Positions 52,267 to 62,321 of a DNA stretch of 64,000 nucleotides are shown piece by piece. Source of the DNA: Gammaproteobacteria bacterium (GTDB lineage: Bacteria; Pseudomonadota; Gammaproteobacteria; Xanthomonadales; SZUA-36). Position 1 is the stretch's first letter. Every line of letters starts with the position of its first letter. The notes beneath the pieces are model-generated. The model did not search any database and was not told the DNA's origin. It was given only the letters and a program-made list of their open reading frames with translations. The DNA lies in contig JAJRUM010000050.1 of assembly GCA_024277815.1 (NCBI GenBank), positions 62,001 through 126,000 of the forward strand, given 5' to 3'. Both the position numbers and the translations under genes were made by a program.

Positions 52267-53816
52267 ATATGACTGCGATAGTGATGTTCTTCCTGTTTGT
52301 CGGGATCACCCTGGTCATTACGGTTTGGGCATCCAGGCGCACCAAGACACGTTCTGACTTTTACGCAGCCGGCAAAAGTATTGGCGGCATGCAGAACGGC
52401 CTCGCGATTGCCGGCGATTTCATGTCTGCAGCAACTTTTCTGGGGGTGACCGCACTGGTATACAGCACCGGTATGGATGGCATGCTGTTCATTATCGGCG
52501 GCACGCTGGGCTGGGCGGTTATCCTGCTGCTGGTTGCGGAACGGCTGCGTAACCTCGGCCAATACACCTTTTCTGATGTAGTGGCCTTCCGCCTTGAGCG
52601 CAAGCCGGTCAGAACCATGTCGGCCATTGGTTCGCTGGCCGTTGCAATCCCCTACCTGCTTGCACAAATGGTGGGCGCCGGTGCTTTAATCCAGATCCTC
52701 TTTGGTTTGCCGTATGAGGTTGCTGTTGTGCTGGTGGGCGTGCTGATGACGCTCTACGTCATGTTTGGCGGCATGCTTGCAACCACCTGGATTCAAACCA
52801 TCAAGGCCGTGCTACTACTGGTAGGCGGAACAATTATCGGCTTCAGCGTCATGTCCATGATGCACTTTGATTTTGCCGAGTTAATAACCGCCGCGGTGGC
52901 CGAGCATCCAAAAGGTGCAGCGATTATGGCCCCGGGTGTGATGTTTACAGATACCATCACGATCATTTCAATCGGGTTGGCGTTTGTGTTCGGTACCGCT
53001 GGCTTACCGCATGTCCTGATGCGCTTTTTCACCGTTCCGGATGCCATTCAGGCACGGCGTTCAGTGGCTTACGCTATTGGCTTCATCGGCTATTTCCAAA
53101 GCCTGATATTCATCATTGGCCTTGGAGCAGTGGTTTACGTCACCAATAATCCCGAATTCCTGACGGCGGACGGCGGCTTGATCGGCGGCAGCAACATGTC
53201 GGCTGTGCACCTTTCCAAAGTTATTGGTGGCGACCTGTTTCTCGGCTTTATATCCGCCGTGGCCTTTGCCACCATCCTGGCGGTTGTTTCCGGCCTGACC
53301 CTGTCTGCTGCCGCTGCAGTTTCACATGATCTGTACGCCAATGTGATCTGCAATGGAGACAGTGACCGGGATACAGAATTGAAGATATCCAGGATAACGA
53401 CGTTGGTGATTGGCTTGAGCACCATGGGCCTCGCCATCCTGCTGGAAGGTGAAAATGTTGCAGTGCTGGCACTGATCGCGCTGGCCATTGCCGCCAGCGT
53501 GAATTTTCCGGTGATGTTTCTATCCATGTACTGGTCAAAATTTACCACCCGTGGCGCATTGGCCGGCGGCTATGCAGGTCTGGCCACTTCACTGATCCTG
53601 GTCATGCTGGGCCCCACCGTATGGGTCACACTATTTGGTTTTGATACACCGATATTCCCTTACCGTTACCCGACGTTATTTGCAATGCTGGCAAACCTGG
53701 TTTTTGCTTGGGGGTTTTCGGTAAGCGACAAGAGTGCAAGGGCTTCCGCAGAACTGGAGTCCTTTGACAAACAGTGGATACAGTCCGAAATCGGACCCGT
53801 TGAGGAACAATCATGA
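52263..53816 (+). CDS. ActP-type cation/carboxylate (SSS family) symporter
   Basis: RTKTRSDFYAAGKSIGGMQNGLAIAGDFMSAATFLGVTALVYSTGMDGMLF; FGTAGLPHVLMRFFTVPDA. Confidence 0.9.
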   Translation: MNMTAIVMFFLFVGITLVITVWASRRTKTRSDFYAAGKSIGGMQNGLAIAGDFMSAATFLGVTALVYSTGMDGMLFIIGGTLGWAVILLLVAERLRNLGQYTFSDVVAFRLERKPVRTMSAIGSLAVAIPYLLAQMVGAGALIQILFGLPYEVAVVLVGVLMTLYVMFGGMLATTWIQTIKAVLLLVGGTIIGFSVMSMMHFDFAELITAAVAEHPKGAAIMAPGVMFTDTITIISIGLAFVFGTAGLPHVLMRFFTVPDAIQARRSVAYAIGFIGYFQSLIFIIGLGAVVYVTNNPEFLTADGGLIGGSNMSAVHLSKVIGGDLFLGFISAVAFATILAVVSGLTLSAAAAVSHDLYANVICNGDSDRDTELKISRITTLVIGLSTMGLAILLEGENVAVLALIALAIAASVNFPVMFLSMYWSKFTTRGALAGGYAGLATSLILVMLGPTVWVTLFGFDTPIFPYRYPTLFAMLANLVFAWGFSVSDKSARASAELESFDKQWIQSEIGPVEEQS

Positions 53817-55120
53817 GCACTATCAATCACGAAGAACTCGAACCTATTGAGAAGGCCAGTCGCGACGAACTGCAGGCTTTGCAACTGCAGCGTATGCAGT
53901 GGAGCCTGCAACATGCCTATGACAATGTTGCCCACTACCGCAAAATTTTCGATGCGGCGGGCGTACACCCCTCTGACCTTAAATGCCTCGCTGACCTGGG
54001 TAAATTTCCACTCACCGCCAAGCAGGATTTACGCGAAAACTACCCTTTCAACCTGTTTGCGGTGCCGATGGATGAGGTTGTCAGAATTCACGCTTCGAGC
54101 GGCACCACCGGCAAGCCTACGGTGGTTGGGTACACGCAGAATGACATCGACATGTGGGCGGATGTCTGTGCCCGCGCCATTCGTGCCGCCGGTGGCAGCA
54201 AGCGTGACAAAGTCCACGTTGCCTATGGTTACGGCATGTTCACCGGCGGCCTCGGCGCACATTATGGTGCCGAACGCCTCGGCGCAACCGTCATCCCGAT
54301 GTCAGGCGGCCAGACCGAGAAACAGGTGCAACTGATTGAAGACTTCAAACCGGATATCATCATGGCCACACCGTCCTATGTGCTCAATCTTGCCGATGAG
54401 TTTGAGCGCCAGGGGCTTGACCCGGCAGCATCTTCGCTGCGGGTCGGCATGTTCGGTGCAGAACCCTGGACGGACGCCATGCGCAAGGAGATTGAAGCCC
54501 GCTGCGGCATGGATGCCATCGATATTTACGGTTTGTCAGAAGTTATCGGTCCAGGCGTTGCCAGTGAATGCCTTGAAACCAAAGACGGCCCAACCATCTG
54601 GGAGGATCATTTTTATCCGGAAATTGTCGACACAGTGACGGGTGAAGTGCTACCGGACGGCGAATACGGTGAACTGGTTTTTACTTCCCTGACCAAGGAA
54701 GCCCTGCCTATTATTCGCTACCGGACGCGTGACCTGACACGCCTGTTGCCGGGAACCGCCCGTACCATGCGGCGCATGGATAAAATCACCGGCCGCAGCG
54801 ATGACATGATGATTATACGCGGCGTTAACGTGTTCCCGACCCAGATTGAAGAAGAGATACTTAAACTCAAGGAGTGCTCACCGCATTACCAGATTGAGCT
54901 GTATACTGAAAAGCAGATGGACAAACTGCGGGTGCTGGTCGAGCTGGCACCAAAGTATGACCAACTATCCGCTGAGGAAAAAGCGGCCGTTGCGAGCAAG
55001 CTACAACATAACATCAAGTCATATATTGGTGTCAGCTCCAGCATCGAATTGCGCCAGGAAGGTGGTGTTGCCCGCTCTGAGGGCAAGGCCGTGCGTATCG
55101 TTGATATGCGTTCCCGCTGA
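53813..55120 (+). CDS. paaK: Phenylacetate--CoA ligase family (PaaK-like)
   Basis: RIHASSGTTGKPTVVGYTQNDIDMWADVCARAIRAAGG; YGLSEVIGPGVASEC; RSDDMMIIRGVNVFPTQIEE. Confidence 0.9.
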   Translation: MSTINHEELEPIEKASRDELQALQLQRMQWSLQHAYDNVAHYRKIFDAAGVHPSDLKCLADLGKFPLTAKQDLRENYPFNLFAVPMDEVVRIHASSGTTGKPTVVGYTQNDIDMWADVCARAIRAAGGSKRDKVHVAYGYGMFTGGLGAHYGAERLGATVIPMSGGQTEKQVQLIEDFKPDIIMATPSYVLNLADEFERQGLDPAASSLRVGMFGAEPWTDAMRKEIEARCGMDAIDIYGLSEVIGPGVASECLETKDGPTIWEDHFYPEIVDTVTGEVLPDGEYGELVFTSLTKEALPIIRYRTRDLTRLLPGTARTMRRMDKITGRSDDMMIIRGVNVFPTQIEEEILKLKECSPHYQIELYTEKQMDKLRVLVELAPKYDQLSAEEKAAVASKLQHNIKSYIGVSSSIELRQEGGVARSEGKAVRIVDMRSR

Positions 55121-55243
55121 TAAACTGTGTTGAATAATATAGATGGGCAATAACGTCCACCTCTGGTCACGTTTTACGTGGGCTGATTTTGGAACTTCAC
55201 TCTGGCATTATTAACTGTTGCCAAATAGAAACATGGAATTTGT

Positions 55244-56200
55244 ATGACAAAGAAATTTGCTTCCCAGGCTGACCTGGACGAAAAACAGGTCTCTTTCACC
55301 CGACTCGCAGATGGCCTCTATGCCTATACTGCTGAGGGTGACCCCAATACCGGTATTGTTATTGGTGACGACTCGGTGATGGTCATTGATGCTCAGGCGA
55401 CTCCCATTATGGCGCAGGACGTGATCGCAAAAATACGTACCGTTACAGATAAACCCATCAAGTATGTCGTCATGAGCCACTACCATGCTGTGCGTGTACT
55501 CGGCACGTCAGGTTATGAGCCGGATGAAATCATTTCCAGCCAGGACACCTACGACCTAATCGTTGAGCGCGGCGAGCAGGATTTCAAATCAGAACTGGAG
55601 CGTTTTCCCCGGCTTTTCAGCGGCGTTGAGTCTGTACCTGGCCTGACCTGGCCAACAATGACTTTCGAAGGCGAGATGTCCATCTGGATGGGCAAACGCG
55701 AGGTAAGGTTGATGCAACTCGGACGCGGACACACCAAGGGTGACACGGTTGCCTGGCTTCCTAAGGAAAAAGTTCTCTTCAGTGGCGACCTGGTGGAATA
55801 TGGTGCAACACCCTATACCGGTGATGCCTACCTGAACGACTGGCCGCAGACGCTGGCGCGCGTGGCCGCACTGAACCCGGTCGCACTAGTGCCAGGGCGC
55901 GGTGATGCACTCACCACGCCGGAAGCATGCAATGAAGCAATAGAAGGTACCAGGGCATTTCTGAAAGGCATGTTCGAGTCCGTAAAGCAGGGGCGAGAGG
56001 AAGGGAAAAATCTCAACGAGATATATGCACAAACCTACGCACGCCTGAAGCCTGACTTTGGCCACTGGGTAATTTTCGACCACTGCCTGCCCTTTGACAT
56101 CAGCCGCGCCTTCGATGAGGCCGGCGGTATTACTGACCCCCGTATCTGGACAGCAGAGAGGGACGCTGATATGTGGCGCGATCTCGAAACCGGAAAGTAA
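55244..56200 (+). CDS. Metallo-beta-lactamase fold protein with atypical metal motif (HYHAVR, PGRG)
   Basis: TGIVIGDDSVMVIDAQATP; SHYHAVRVLG; GRGHTKGDTVAWLPKEKVLFSGDLVEY; LVPGRGDAL. Confidence 0.85.
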   Translation: MTKKFASQADLDEKQVSFTRLADGLYAYTAEGDPNTGIVIGDDSVMVIDAQATPIMAQDVIAKIRTVTDKPIKYVVMSHYHAVRVLGTSGYEPDEIISSQDTYDLIVERGEQDFKSELERFPRLFSGVESVPGLTWPTMTFEGEMSIWMGKREVRLMQLGRGHTKGDTVAWLPKEKVLFSGDLVEYGATPYTGDAYLNDWPQTLARVAALNPVALVPGRGDALTTPEACNEAIEGTRAFLKGMFESVKQGREEGKNLNEIYAQTYARLKPDFGHWVIFDHCLPFDISRAFDEAGGITDPRIWTAERDADMWRDLETGK

Positions 56201-56209
56201 GGAAAAAAC

Positions 56210-57862
56210 ATGCGCGGCGTACGTCAAATATATCCGTTTACAAGACCACCGGAACTGGACACTGACAAACGGACCCGGGTGCCGGTGATCATCGTTGGTG
56301 CAGGCCCCATCGGCATGGCCATGGGCCTGGATCTTGACCTGCAGGGTATTCCCAACATCATTCTTGACGATGACAACAAAGTCAGTATCGGCTCACGCGC
56401 TATCTGCTGGGCCAAGCGCGCACTGGAAGTGGTCGACAGGCTTGGCTGTGGCGAACGCATGCTGGACAAAGGTGTTACCTGGAACCTTGGCAAAGTATTT
56501 TTTGGAGACAGGAAAGACCCGGTCTATGGTTTCAACATGCTGGAGGAGGAGGAGCAACAATTCCCCGGCTTTATTAACTTGCAGCAATACTATGCAGAAG
56601 AGTACCTGATTGATGAGATTGACAAGCGGGAACTGACATCGATCCGCTGGGAGAACGAGGTCACCGCAGTCAGCCAGGGCGATGAGGGGGCGACCCTCAG
56701 CGTCAGTACGCCCGAGGGAAAATACCAGATTGACTGTGACTATGTGGTTGCCGCCGATGGAGCACGCAGCCCGTTACGCAAGATGCTCGGCTTTGATTTT
56801 GGCGGCGAAACTTTCCAGGATCACTTCCTGATCGCAGATATCAAGATGAAAGCTGAGTTTCCGGCTGAGCGTTGGTTCTGGTTTGACCCACCATTCAACC
56901 GGGGCCAGTCTGCCCTGCTGCACAAGCAGCCCGATGATGTCTGGCGACTCGATTTCCAGTTGGGCTGGGACATTGACCGGGAGGAAGAGCTGAAATCCGA
57001 GAAGGTTTCTGAGCGAATCCACGCCATGCTGGGGGATGATTTCGAATTTGACTTTGAATGGGTCAGTATCTACACCTTCCAATGCCGGCGCATGGACCGG
57101 TTTGTCCATGACCGCATCATCTTCACCGGCGACGCAGCCCACCTCGTTTCACCTTTTGGTGCGCGTGGCGCCAACAGCGGCCTGCAGGATGTTGATAACC
57201 TGGGCTGGAAGCTTGCTCTCATTCTGCAGGGCAAGGCACCCGCCAGGCTGCTTGAATCGTACAATGACGAACGGATCGCGGCAGCAAAAGAGAATATTCT
57301 GAACTCGACCCGCGCCACCGACTTTATTACGCCCAAGAGCGAAGTCAGCAGGATTTTCCGTGATGCCACGCTGGAGCTTGCCGATGAGTTTGAGTTTGCC
57401 CGCCGTTTCGTCAACAGCGGCCGCCTGTCCATTCCCACAATTCTGGATGATTCAACCCTGAATACTGAGGACCATGACAGCTTTGACAGCAAACTGGTAC
57501 CCGGCTCACCTGCGATTGATGCCCCCGTCAAGATCAACGGCAAAGAGAGCTGGTTCCTGAAGTCGATTGGCAACAACTTCACCGGTGTCTACTTCGCCAG
57601 GCAAGGTGCGAATGCCCCCGAGGGTGCTGCGCAGCTCGAACACGACGATATCCCGGTCAATACACTGGTGGTTTCTGATATGGATGTGGCCGGCAGCGGT
57701 TTGTTGCTTGACCACAAGGGCCTGCTGAAGCAGCGACTGGATGGACAACCCGGAACTTACTACCTTTTCCGGCCAGACCAGCATGTAGTTGCCAGGTGGC
57801 GGGAGTTTGATTCGCAAGCAGTCCGGGATGCAGTCGCCCGCGCTACGATGCAAGCACACTAA
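56210..57862 (+). CDS. FAD-dependent class A aromatic monooxygenase (MhpA/PheA family)
   Basis: VIIVGAGPIGMAMGLDLDLQG (GxGxxG); VVAADGARSPLRKMLG (DG); FTGDAAHLVSPFGARGANSGLQDVDNLGWKLA (GD). Confidence 0.9.
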   Translation: MRGVRQIYPFTRPPELDTDKRTRVPVIIVGAGPIGMAMGLDLDLQGIPNIILDDDNKVSIGSRAICWAKRALEVVDRLGCGERMLDKGVTWNLGKVFFGDRKDPVYGFNMLEEEEQQFPGFINLQQYYAEEYLIDEIDKRELTSIRWENEVTAVSQGDEGATLSVSTPEGKYQIDCDYVVAADGARSPLRKMLGFDFGGETFQDHFLIADIKMKAEFPAERWFWFDPPFNRGQSALLHKQPDDVWRLDFQLGWDIDREEELKSEKVSERIHAMLGDDFEFDFEWVSIYTFQCRRMDRFVHDRIIFTGDAAHLVSPFGARGANSGLQDVDNLGWKLALILQGKAPARLLESYNDERIAAAKENILNSTRATDFITPKSEVSRIFRDATLELADEFEFARRFVNSGRLSIPTILDDSTLNTEDHDSFDSKLVPGSPAIDAPVKINGKESWFLKSIGNNFTGVYFARQGANAPEGAAQLEHDDIPVNTLVVSDMDVAGSGLLLDHKGLLKQRLDGQPGTYYLFRPDQHVVARWREFDSQAVRDAVARATMQAH

Positions 57863-57883
57863 AACAAGCAGGTTAAGATCGGC

Positions 57884-58090
57884 ATGAGCCAAAATACCCT
57901 AAGCAATCCACGAATTGATGACCCCGATGACTTCTATGCAAGCCTCATCGCTCTCCACAATGGCCTGACCACTGAACAAAGCCAGAGCCTCAACAGTAAA
58001 TTGATCCTGTTGATGGCCAATCATATTGGTGACCGGGCAGTGCTCGATGAGATGCTTAGCGCTGTAGAGACAGATAGCCCGCAAGGCTGA
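57884..58090 (+). CDS. DUF2783 domain small protein
   Basis: NPRIDDPDDFYASLIALHNGLTTEQSQSLNSKLILLMANHIGDRAVLDEML; next to the FAD monooxygenase. Confidence 0.75.
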   Translation: MSQNTLSNPRIDDPDDFYASLIALHNGLTTEQSQSLNSKLILLMANHIGDRAVLDEMLSAVETDSPQG

Positions 58091-58109
58091 TGGCAGCAGA
58101 GCTTAACAT

Positions 58110-59045
58110 TTGAAGGGTTTGCTCCGATCTGCTCTGAACGGTGATGTCACGGCTGTCGCCAGGCTGCTGACACGTGTGGAAGCACCGGGTGATGGCGCCA
58201 GAGAGGTCCACGAAGCCGCATTCCCACATACTGGCAAGGCGCAGCTGGTTGGCATCACCGGCCCGGCGGGTGCCGGCAAGTCAACACTGATCAGCAAATT
58301 AGCTGCCAGCCTGGCCAGCGATGAGCAACGGGTGGCCATCATCGCCTGCGATCCATCCAGCCCAAACAGCGGTGGCGCCCTGCTCGGCGACCGCATTCGT
58401 ATGCATGAACTGGTTGCTAACCAACAGATATTTGTACGCAGTATTGCCACCCGGGACAGCACTGGAGGTCTACCGCTGGCCGCTTTCCGGGCAGCAGACA
58501 TTTTTGATGCCTGCGGCTTCGGTACCGTCATTATTGAAACCGTCGGCACCGGCCAGAACCAGGTTGACATCATGCAGGCTGCACATACAGTCGTCGCGGT
58601 ATCCGCACCCGGTTTGGGTGATGATATCCAGGCGATGAAATCGGGCTTGCTGGAAATAGCCGATATCCACGCGGTCACCAAAAGCGATTTCTCAGGGGCC
58701 TCCAGAACGCTGCTGGAGATTCAAAACGCCGTACACATGCGGCACCGGACCACTGAAGCCCCCCCAGCCTGGACCCCCCCGGTTATAGCGATCAACGGCC
58801 TCAGCGGGGATGGGGTAACTGATTTGCAGCAGGCCATGCATTCTCACTACGGCCACCTCACGGAGAGTGGCGAAATGCAGATTCGTTGCCAGCGCATGTT
58901 CAGGGAACGTATCTACCGGGAGGCCACCCGTCTGCTCACCCAAACCTTCGAAACCACGCCCGACAAGCAAATGGCAGACAAACTGCAACAGGTTATGCAG
59001 CGAAAAATGACACCCGCGCAGGCAGCGAGGGCAATCCTCAGCTGA
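58110..59045 (+). CDS. meaB: MeaB/ArgK-type P-loop GTPase (methylmalonyl-CoA mutase chaperone family)
   Basis: GITGPAGAGKSTLISKLAASL; ACDPSSPNSGGALLGDRIRM; IETVGTGQNQVDI. Confidence 0.85.
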   Translation: MKGLLRSALNGDVTAVARLLTRVEAPGDGAREVHEAAFPHTGKAQLVGITGPAGAGKSTLISKLAASLASDEQRVAIIACDPSSPNSGGALLGDRIRMHELVANQQIFVRSIATRDSTGGLPLAAFRAADIFDACGFGTVIIETVGTGQNQVDIMQAAHTVVAVSAPGLGDDIQAMKSGLLEIADIHAVTKSDFSGASRTLLEIQNAVHMRHRTTEAPPAWTPPVIAINGLSGDGVTDLQQAMHSHYGHLTESGEMQIRCQRMFRERIYREATRLLTQTFETTPDKQMADKLQQVMQRKMTPAQAARAILS

Positions 59046-59105
59046 ACCGGACTGCAAGCAACCACTTGCAGACAAAACACTTTATTGCCGCACAGCTGGC
59101 GTAAA

Positions 59106-60857
59106 ATGGCTGGCATGGCTATGGGACCGCTAAAGGAAAATTTCCAGAAACTACTGGATGACGCCCGCCTGCAATTGGCGCACCCCGATGCATTGCTGCA
59201 CCTCGCTGTCGTAGGACTGCTGACCGGCCTGGCTGCGGGCGGCATAATTGTACTCTTCAGGCTGGCCGTTGAGGGTGTACAGGGGATGATGCTGCCCGGC
59301 GGTGCACCCGAAAACTATGAGGCCCTGAGCGGTTGGTGGCGGCTGCTACTGCCACTGGCAGGTGGTGTTCTGATTGGCTGGATATTCCGCTGGAACAAAG
59401 GTGACGACAATGTACTCGGGGTCACCAAGGTGCTCGAGCGCATGGCTTATCACCAGGGGCGCATGAGCTGGCGCAGCGTGATGCTCCAGTTCGCCGGGGC
59501 AGCAACAGCTATTATCGCTGGCCACTCCGTCGGACGTGAAGGGCCACATGTTTATCTTGGTGCCGCCAGTGGCAGCCTGCTGGGTCAACACCTGAAACTA
59601 CCCCACAATGCCATACGTACACTGGTCGCCTGTGGATCTGCCGCAGGTATAGCAGCCTCTTTTAATACCCCGCTGGCAGGTGTGATATTCAGTCTTGAAG
59701 TCATCATGCTTGAATACACCGTTGCCAGTTTCATTCCGGTTATTCTTGCCGCAGTCAGTGCCACCATGCTGTCAAACGCAGTATTTGGATCAGAGCCCGC
59801 ATTCCGTGCTGTATTCGAAACGATGTCATTGGCAGAAATGCCGCTGGTACTGCTGCTCGGGCTGGCAGCAGGTACACTTTCGGCCTTGTTTAACCACCTG
59901 GTGGAGAATATTGCGCAACAGTCACAGCGCCAGCCTTTCTGGTTACGCACCGCTCTGGCCGGACTGTTGCTGGGAATATTTGGTGTGTTGGTGCCACAGG
60001 TTATGGGTATTGGTTACGATACCGTAAATGCTGCCCTTAACGGGTCGCTGGCTTTCTCACTGTTGCTCATAATACTGACCGCCAAACTGCTCGCCACATC
60101 TACTGCCATTGGCCTGGGCATACCGGGCGGGATGATCGGCCCGGCCCTGTTCATGGGGGCCATGCTCGGAGGGTTGGTGGCAATGCTTGGTGACTACCTT
60201 CCATTTGGTGCCGTGGTATCAAGCCCCGCTTTCTATGTACTCATCGGCATGGGTGCGATGATGGGTGCGAGCCTGCAGGCACCACTGGCTGCATTGGCTG
60301 CCATGATGGAGCTGAGCTATCACCCCGACATTATCATGCCCGGTATGCTGGCCATCGTGGTCGCCGGACTGGTGAGCAAGCGGGGCTTCAACAAAGACTC
60401 CCTGTTCATCGCCATGCTGCGCGCCAATGGCATGGATTACGACACCAACCCCGTGCTGCAGGCCATGCGGCGGGTTGGTGTGGCCAGCAAAATGCGCCGC
60501 AACTTTGCCCGCACGCGCGGAAACCTGTCACGGGCAGAGGCGATATTGCTGTTAAAGGATGAGCCCGGCTGGTTGGTAATTGAGAATGAGCAGGCTGCCC
60601 GCTACCTGATGCCAGCGGTTGACCTGGCCCGCTACATGGAAGAAAGCGACACGGATGAGATTGAACTGGAACAGATTCCGGCGCAACGCTATCAACTCAC
60701 CGCCATCCACCTGCAGGCCACCTTGCAGGAGGCCATGGACAAGCTGGAGCAAAGTGGTGCGGAGGCCATCTATGTAGAACAGCCAACATCACCCGGCGCC
60801 AGTCGTATCAGGGGCATCCTGACACGTGGCCATATTGAATCAGCCTATCGGCTGTAG
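59106..60857 (+). CDS. ClC-type chloride channel/antiporter with C-terminal CBS region
   Basis: AGHSVGREGPHVYLGAASGSLLGQ; GIAASFNTPLAGVIFSLEV; GIPGGMIGPALFMGAMLG. Confidence 0.9.
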   Translation: MAGMAMGPLKENFQKLLDDARLQLAHPDALLHLAVVGLLTGLAAGGIIVLFRLAVEGVQGMMLPGGAPENYEALSGWWRLLLPLAGGVLIGWIFRWNKGDDNVLGVTKVLERMAYHQGRMSWRSVMLQFAGAATAIIAGHSVGREGPHVYLGAASGSLLGQHLKLPHNAIRTLVACGSAAGIAASFNTPLAGVIFSLEVIMLEYTVASFIPVILAAVSATMLSNAVFGSEPAFRAVFETMSLAEMPLVLLLGLAAGTLSALFNHLVENIAQQSQRQPFWLRTALAGLLLGIFGVLVPQVMGIGYDTVNAALNGSLAFSLLLIILTAKLLATSTAIGLGIPGGMIGPALFMGAMLGGLVAMLGDYLPFGAVVSSPAFYVLIGMGAMMGASLQAPLAALAAMMELSYHPDIIMPGMLAIVVAGLVSKRGFNKDSLFIAMLRANGMDYDTNPVLQAMRRVGVASKMRRNFARTRGNLSRAEAILLLKDEPGWLVIENEQAARYLMPAVDLARYMEESDTDEIELEQIPAQRYQLTAIHLQATLQEAMDKLEQSGAEAIYVEQPTSPGASRIRGILTRGHIESAYRL

Positions 60858-60865
60858 TCGCTGCC

Positions 60866-62110
60866 TTAACCAGGCAACATGGACTCCAGTACCTCTTCCA
60901 TGCGCTCAAAAACAGTTTCCATTTTACGTCCAGTGGGTAACGTAGTCAGACGAAAATGGTTCCGGTAAGGCACATTGAAACTGCTCCCCGGCGCAATGAG
61001 TACATGCTGCTGCTCCAGTAGTTCCATGGCGAAGCGCTGGTCGTTAAAATCCTCGAACAGTGAAGTATCTACGGCAGGGAAAGCATACATCGCACCATCC
61101 GGCGCATGCAGACTCATAAAACGACTCCTGGCGACACCATCAATGATGGCCTGTCGCGACTGGAACAACCGCCCACCCGGCCTGGTCAGTTCATGGATAC
61201 TTTGAAAACCACCCAGCGCGGTCTGTACGGCCCACTGGCCGGGTACATTGGAACATAAACGCAGCGATGCCAGCAACTCAACACCGTGTAGATATTCACG
61301 GGCAGTCTCCCGCTGTCCGCTAAAAGAAACCCACCCCACCCGGTAACCACAGGCACGATAAATTTTAGACAGGCCGTTAAATGTCGCACACAGGCTGTCA
61401 TGTACCAGCGTTGCCATCGGAATATGCCTGGCCTCTCCGAATAACATCTGGTCATAAATTTCATCACTGAACACAACGACCTGGTGTTGCTCAGCAATAC
61501 GCGCTATTTCTTCCAGCAGTTCCCGGCTATAAACTGCTCCGGTTGGGTTGTTCGGGTTGATCAGAACAATCCCGCGAGTGCGTTCAGTAATCAGTGCACG
61601 AATTTCATCAGGGTCGGGCTGAAATCCATTCTCCGGGCGGCAATGGTAGTAAACCGGTGTACCGTGATTGAGCGCAACAGCAGCGCTCCACAAAGGGTAG
61701 TCCGGACTGGGAACCAGTACTTCGTCACCATCATTGAGCATGGCACGCAGGGCCAGATCAATGCATTCGCTGACACCATTGCCCATGAACACATCGTCTG
61801 CTGTGACCTCCATCACACCCCGGGCCTGCTGCTGCATTACCACCGCTTCGCGGGCCGGAAAGATACCTTTCTGATGGCAATATGCCTCACTCTGACTGAG
61901 GTTTTCTATCATTGCCAGACGCATGGTCTCCGGCGTACGGTAGCCAAATAACCCAGGGTTGCCGATATTGAGTGAAATAACCTCATAACCCTGGTGCTCC
62001 AACTCGGCTGCGCGCGCTGCCAGTTCGCCACGAATCTCATAACGGACCCCGGCCAGAATATGATTGGTTTCTATCGATGTATTGCTCACGTTTTTAGCCT
62101 CGAATTCCAT
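60866..62110 (-). CDS. alaA: PLP-dependent aminotransferase class I/II (AlaA-like)
   Basis: VISLNIGNPGLFGYRTPE; NPNNPTGAVYSRE; FNGLSKIYRACGYRVGW (PLP Lys). Confidence 0.85.
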   Translation of the reverse strand: MEFEAKNVSNTSIETNHILAGVRYEIRGELAARAAELEHQGYEVISLNIGNPGLFGYRTPETMRLAMIENLSQSEAYCHQKGIFPAREAVVMQQQARGVMEVTADDVFMGNGVSECIDLALRAMLNDGDEVLVPSPDYPLWSAAVALNHGTPVYYHCRPENGFQPDPDEIRALITERTRGIVLINPNNPTGAVYSRELLEEIARIAEQHQVVVFSDEIYDQMLFGEARHIPMATLVHDSLCATFNGLSKIYRACGYRVGWVSFSGQRETAREYLHGVELLASLRLCSNVPGQWAVQTALGGFQSIHELTRPGGRLFQSRQAIIDGVARSRFMSLHAPDGAMYAFPAVDTSLFEDFNDQRFAMELLEQQHVLIAPGSSFNVPYRNHFRLTTLPTGRKMETVFERMEEVLESMLPG

Positions 62111-62321
62111 ATGCAAAGAATATCCAATGACAGGCCTCAATGACAGGCAAGTTTTCCAATTCCCCGAGAATGCATGCGGCCTCTCACCGCTGGCTGCGAA
62201 TTAGTAGTAACCCACCTTTACCTGTCTTTACATTTCGTATTCACTACATGACACAAGGATGGGTATTAATATATTCTGGATGCCTGATTTCTATCAAAAG
62301 AGCGTAACAAAGAGGCCGGAA

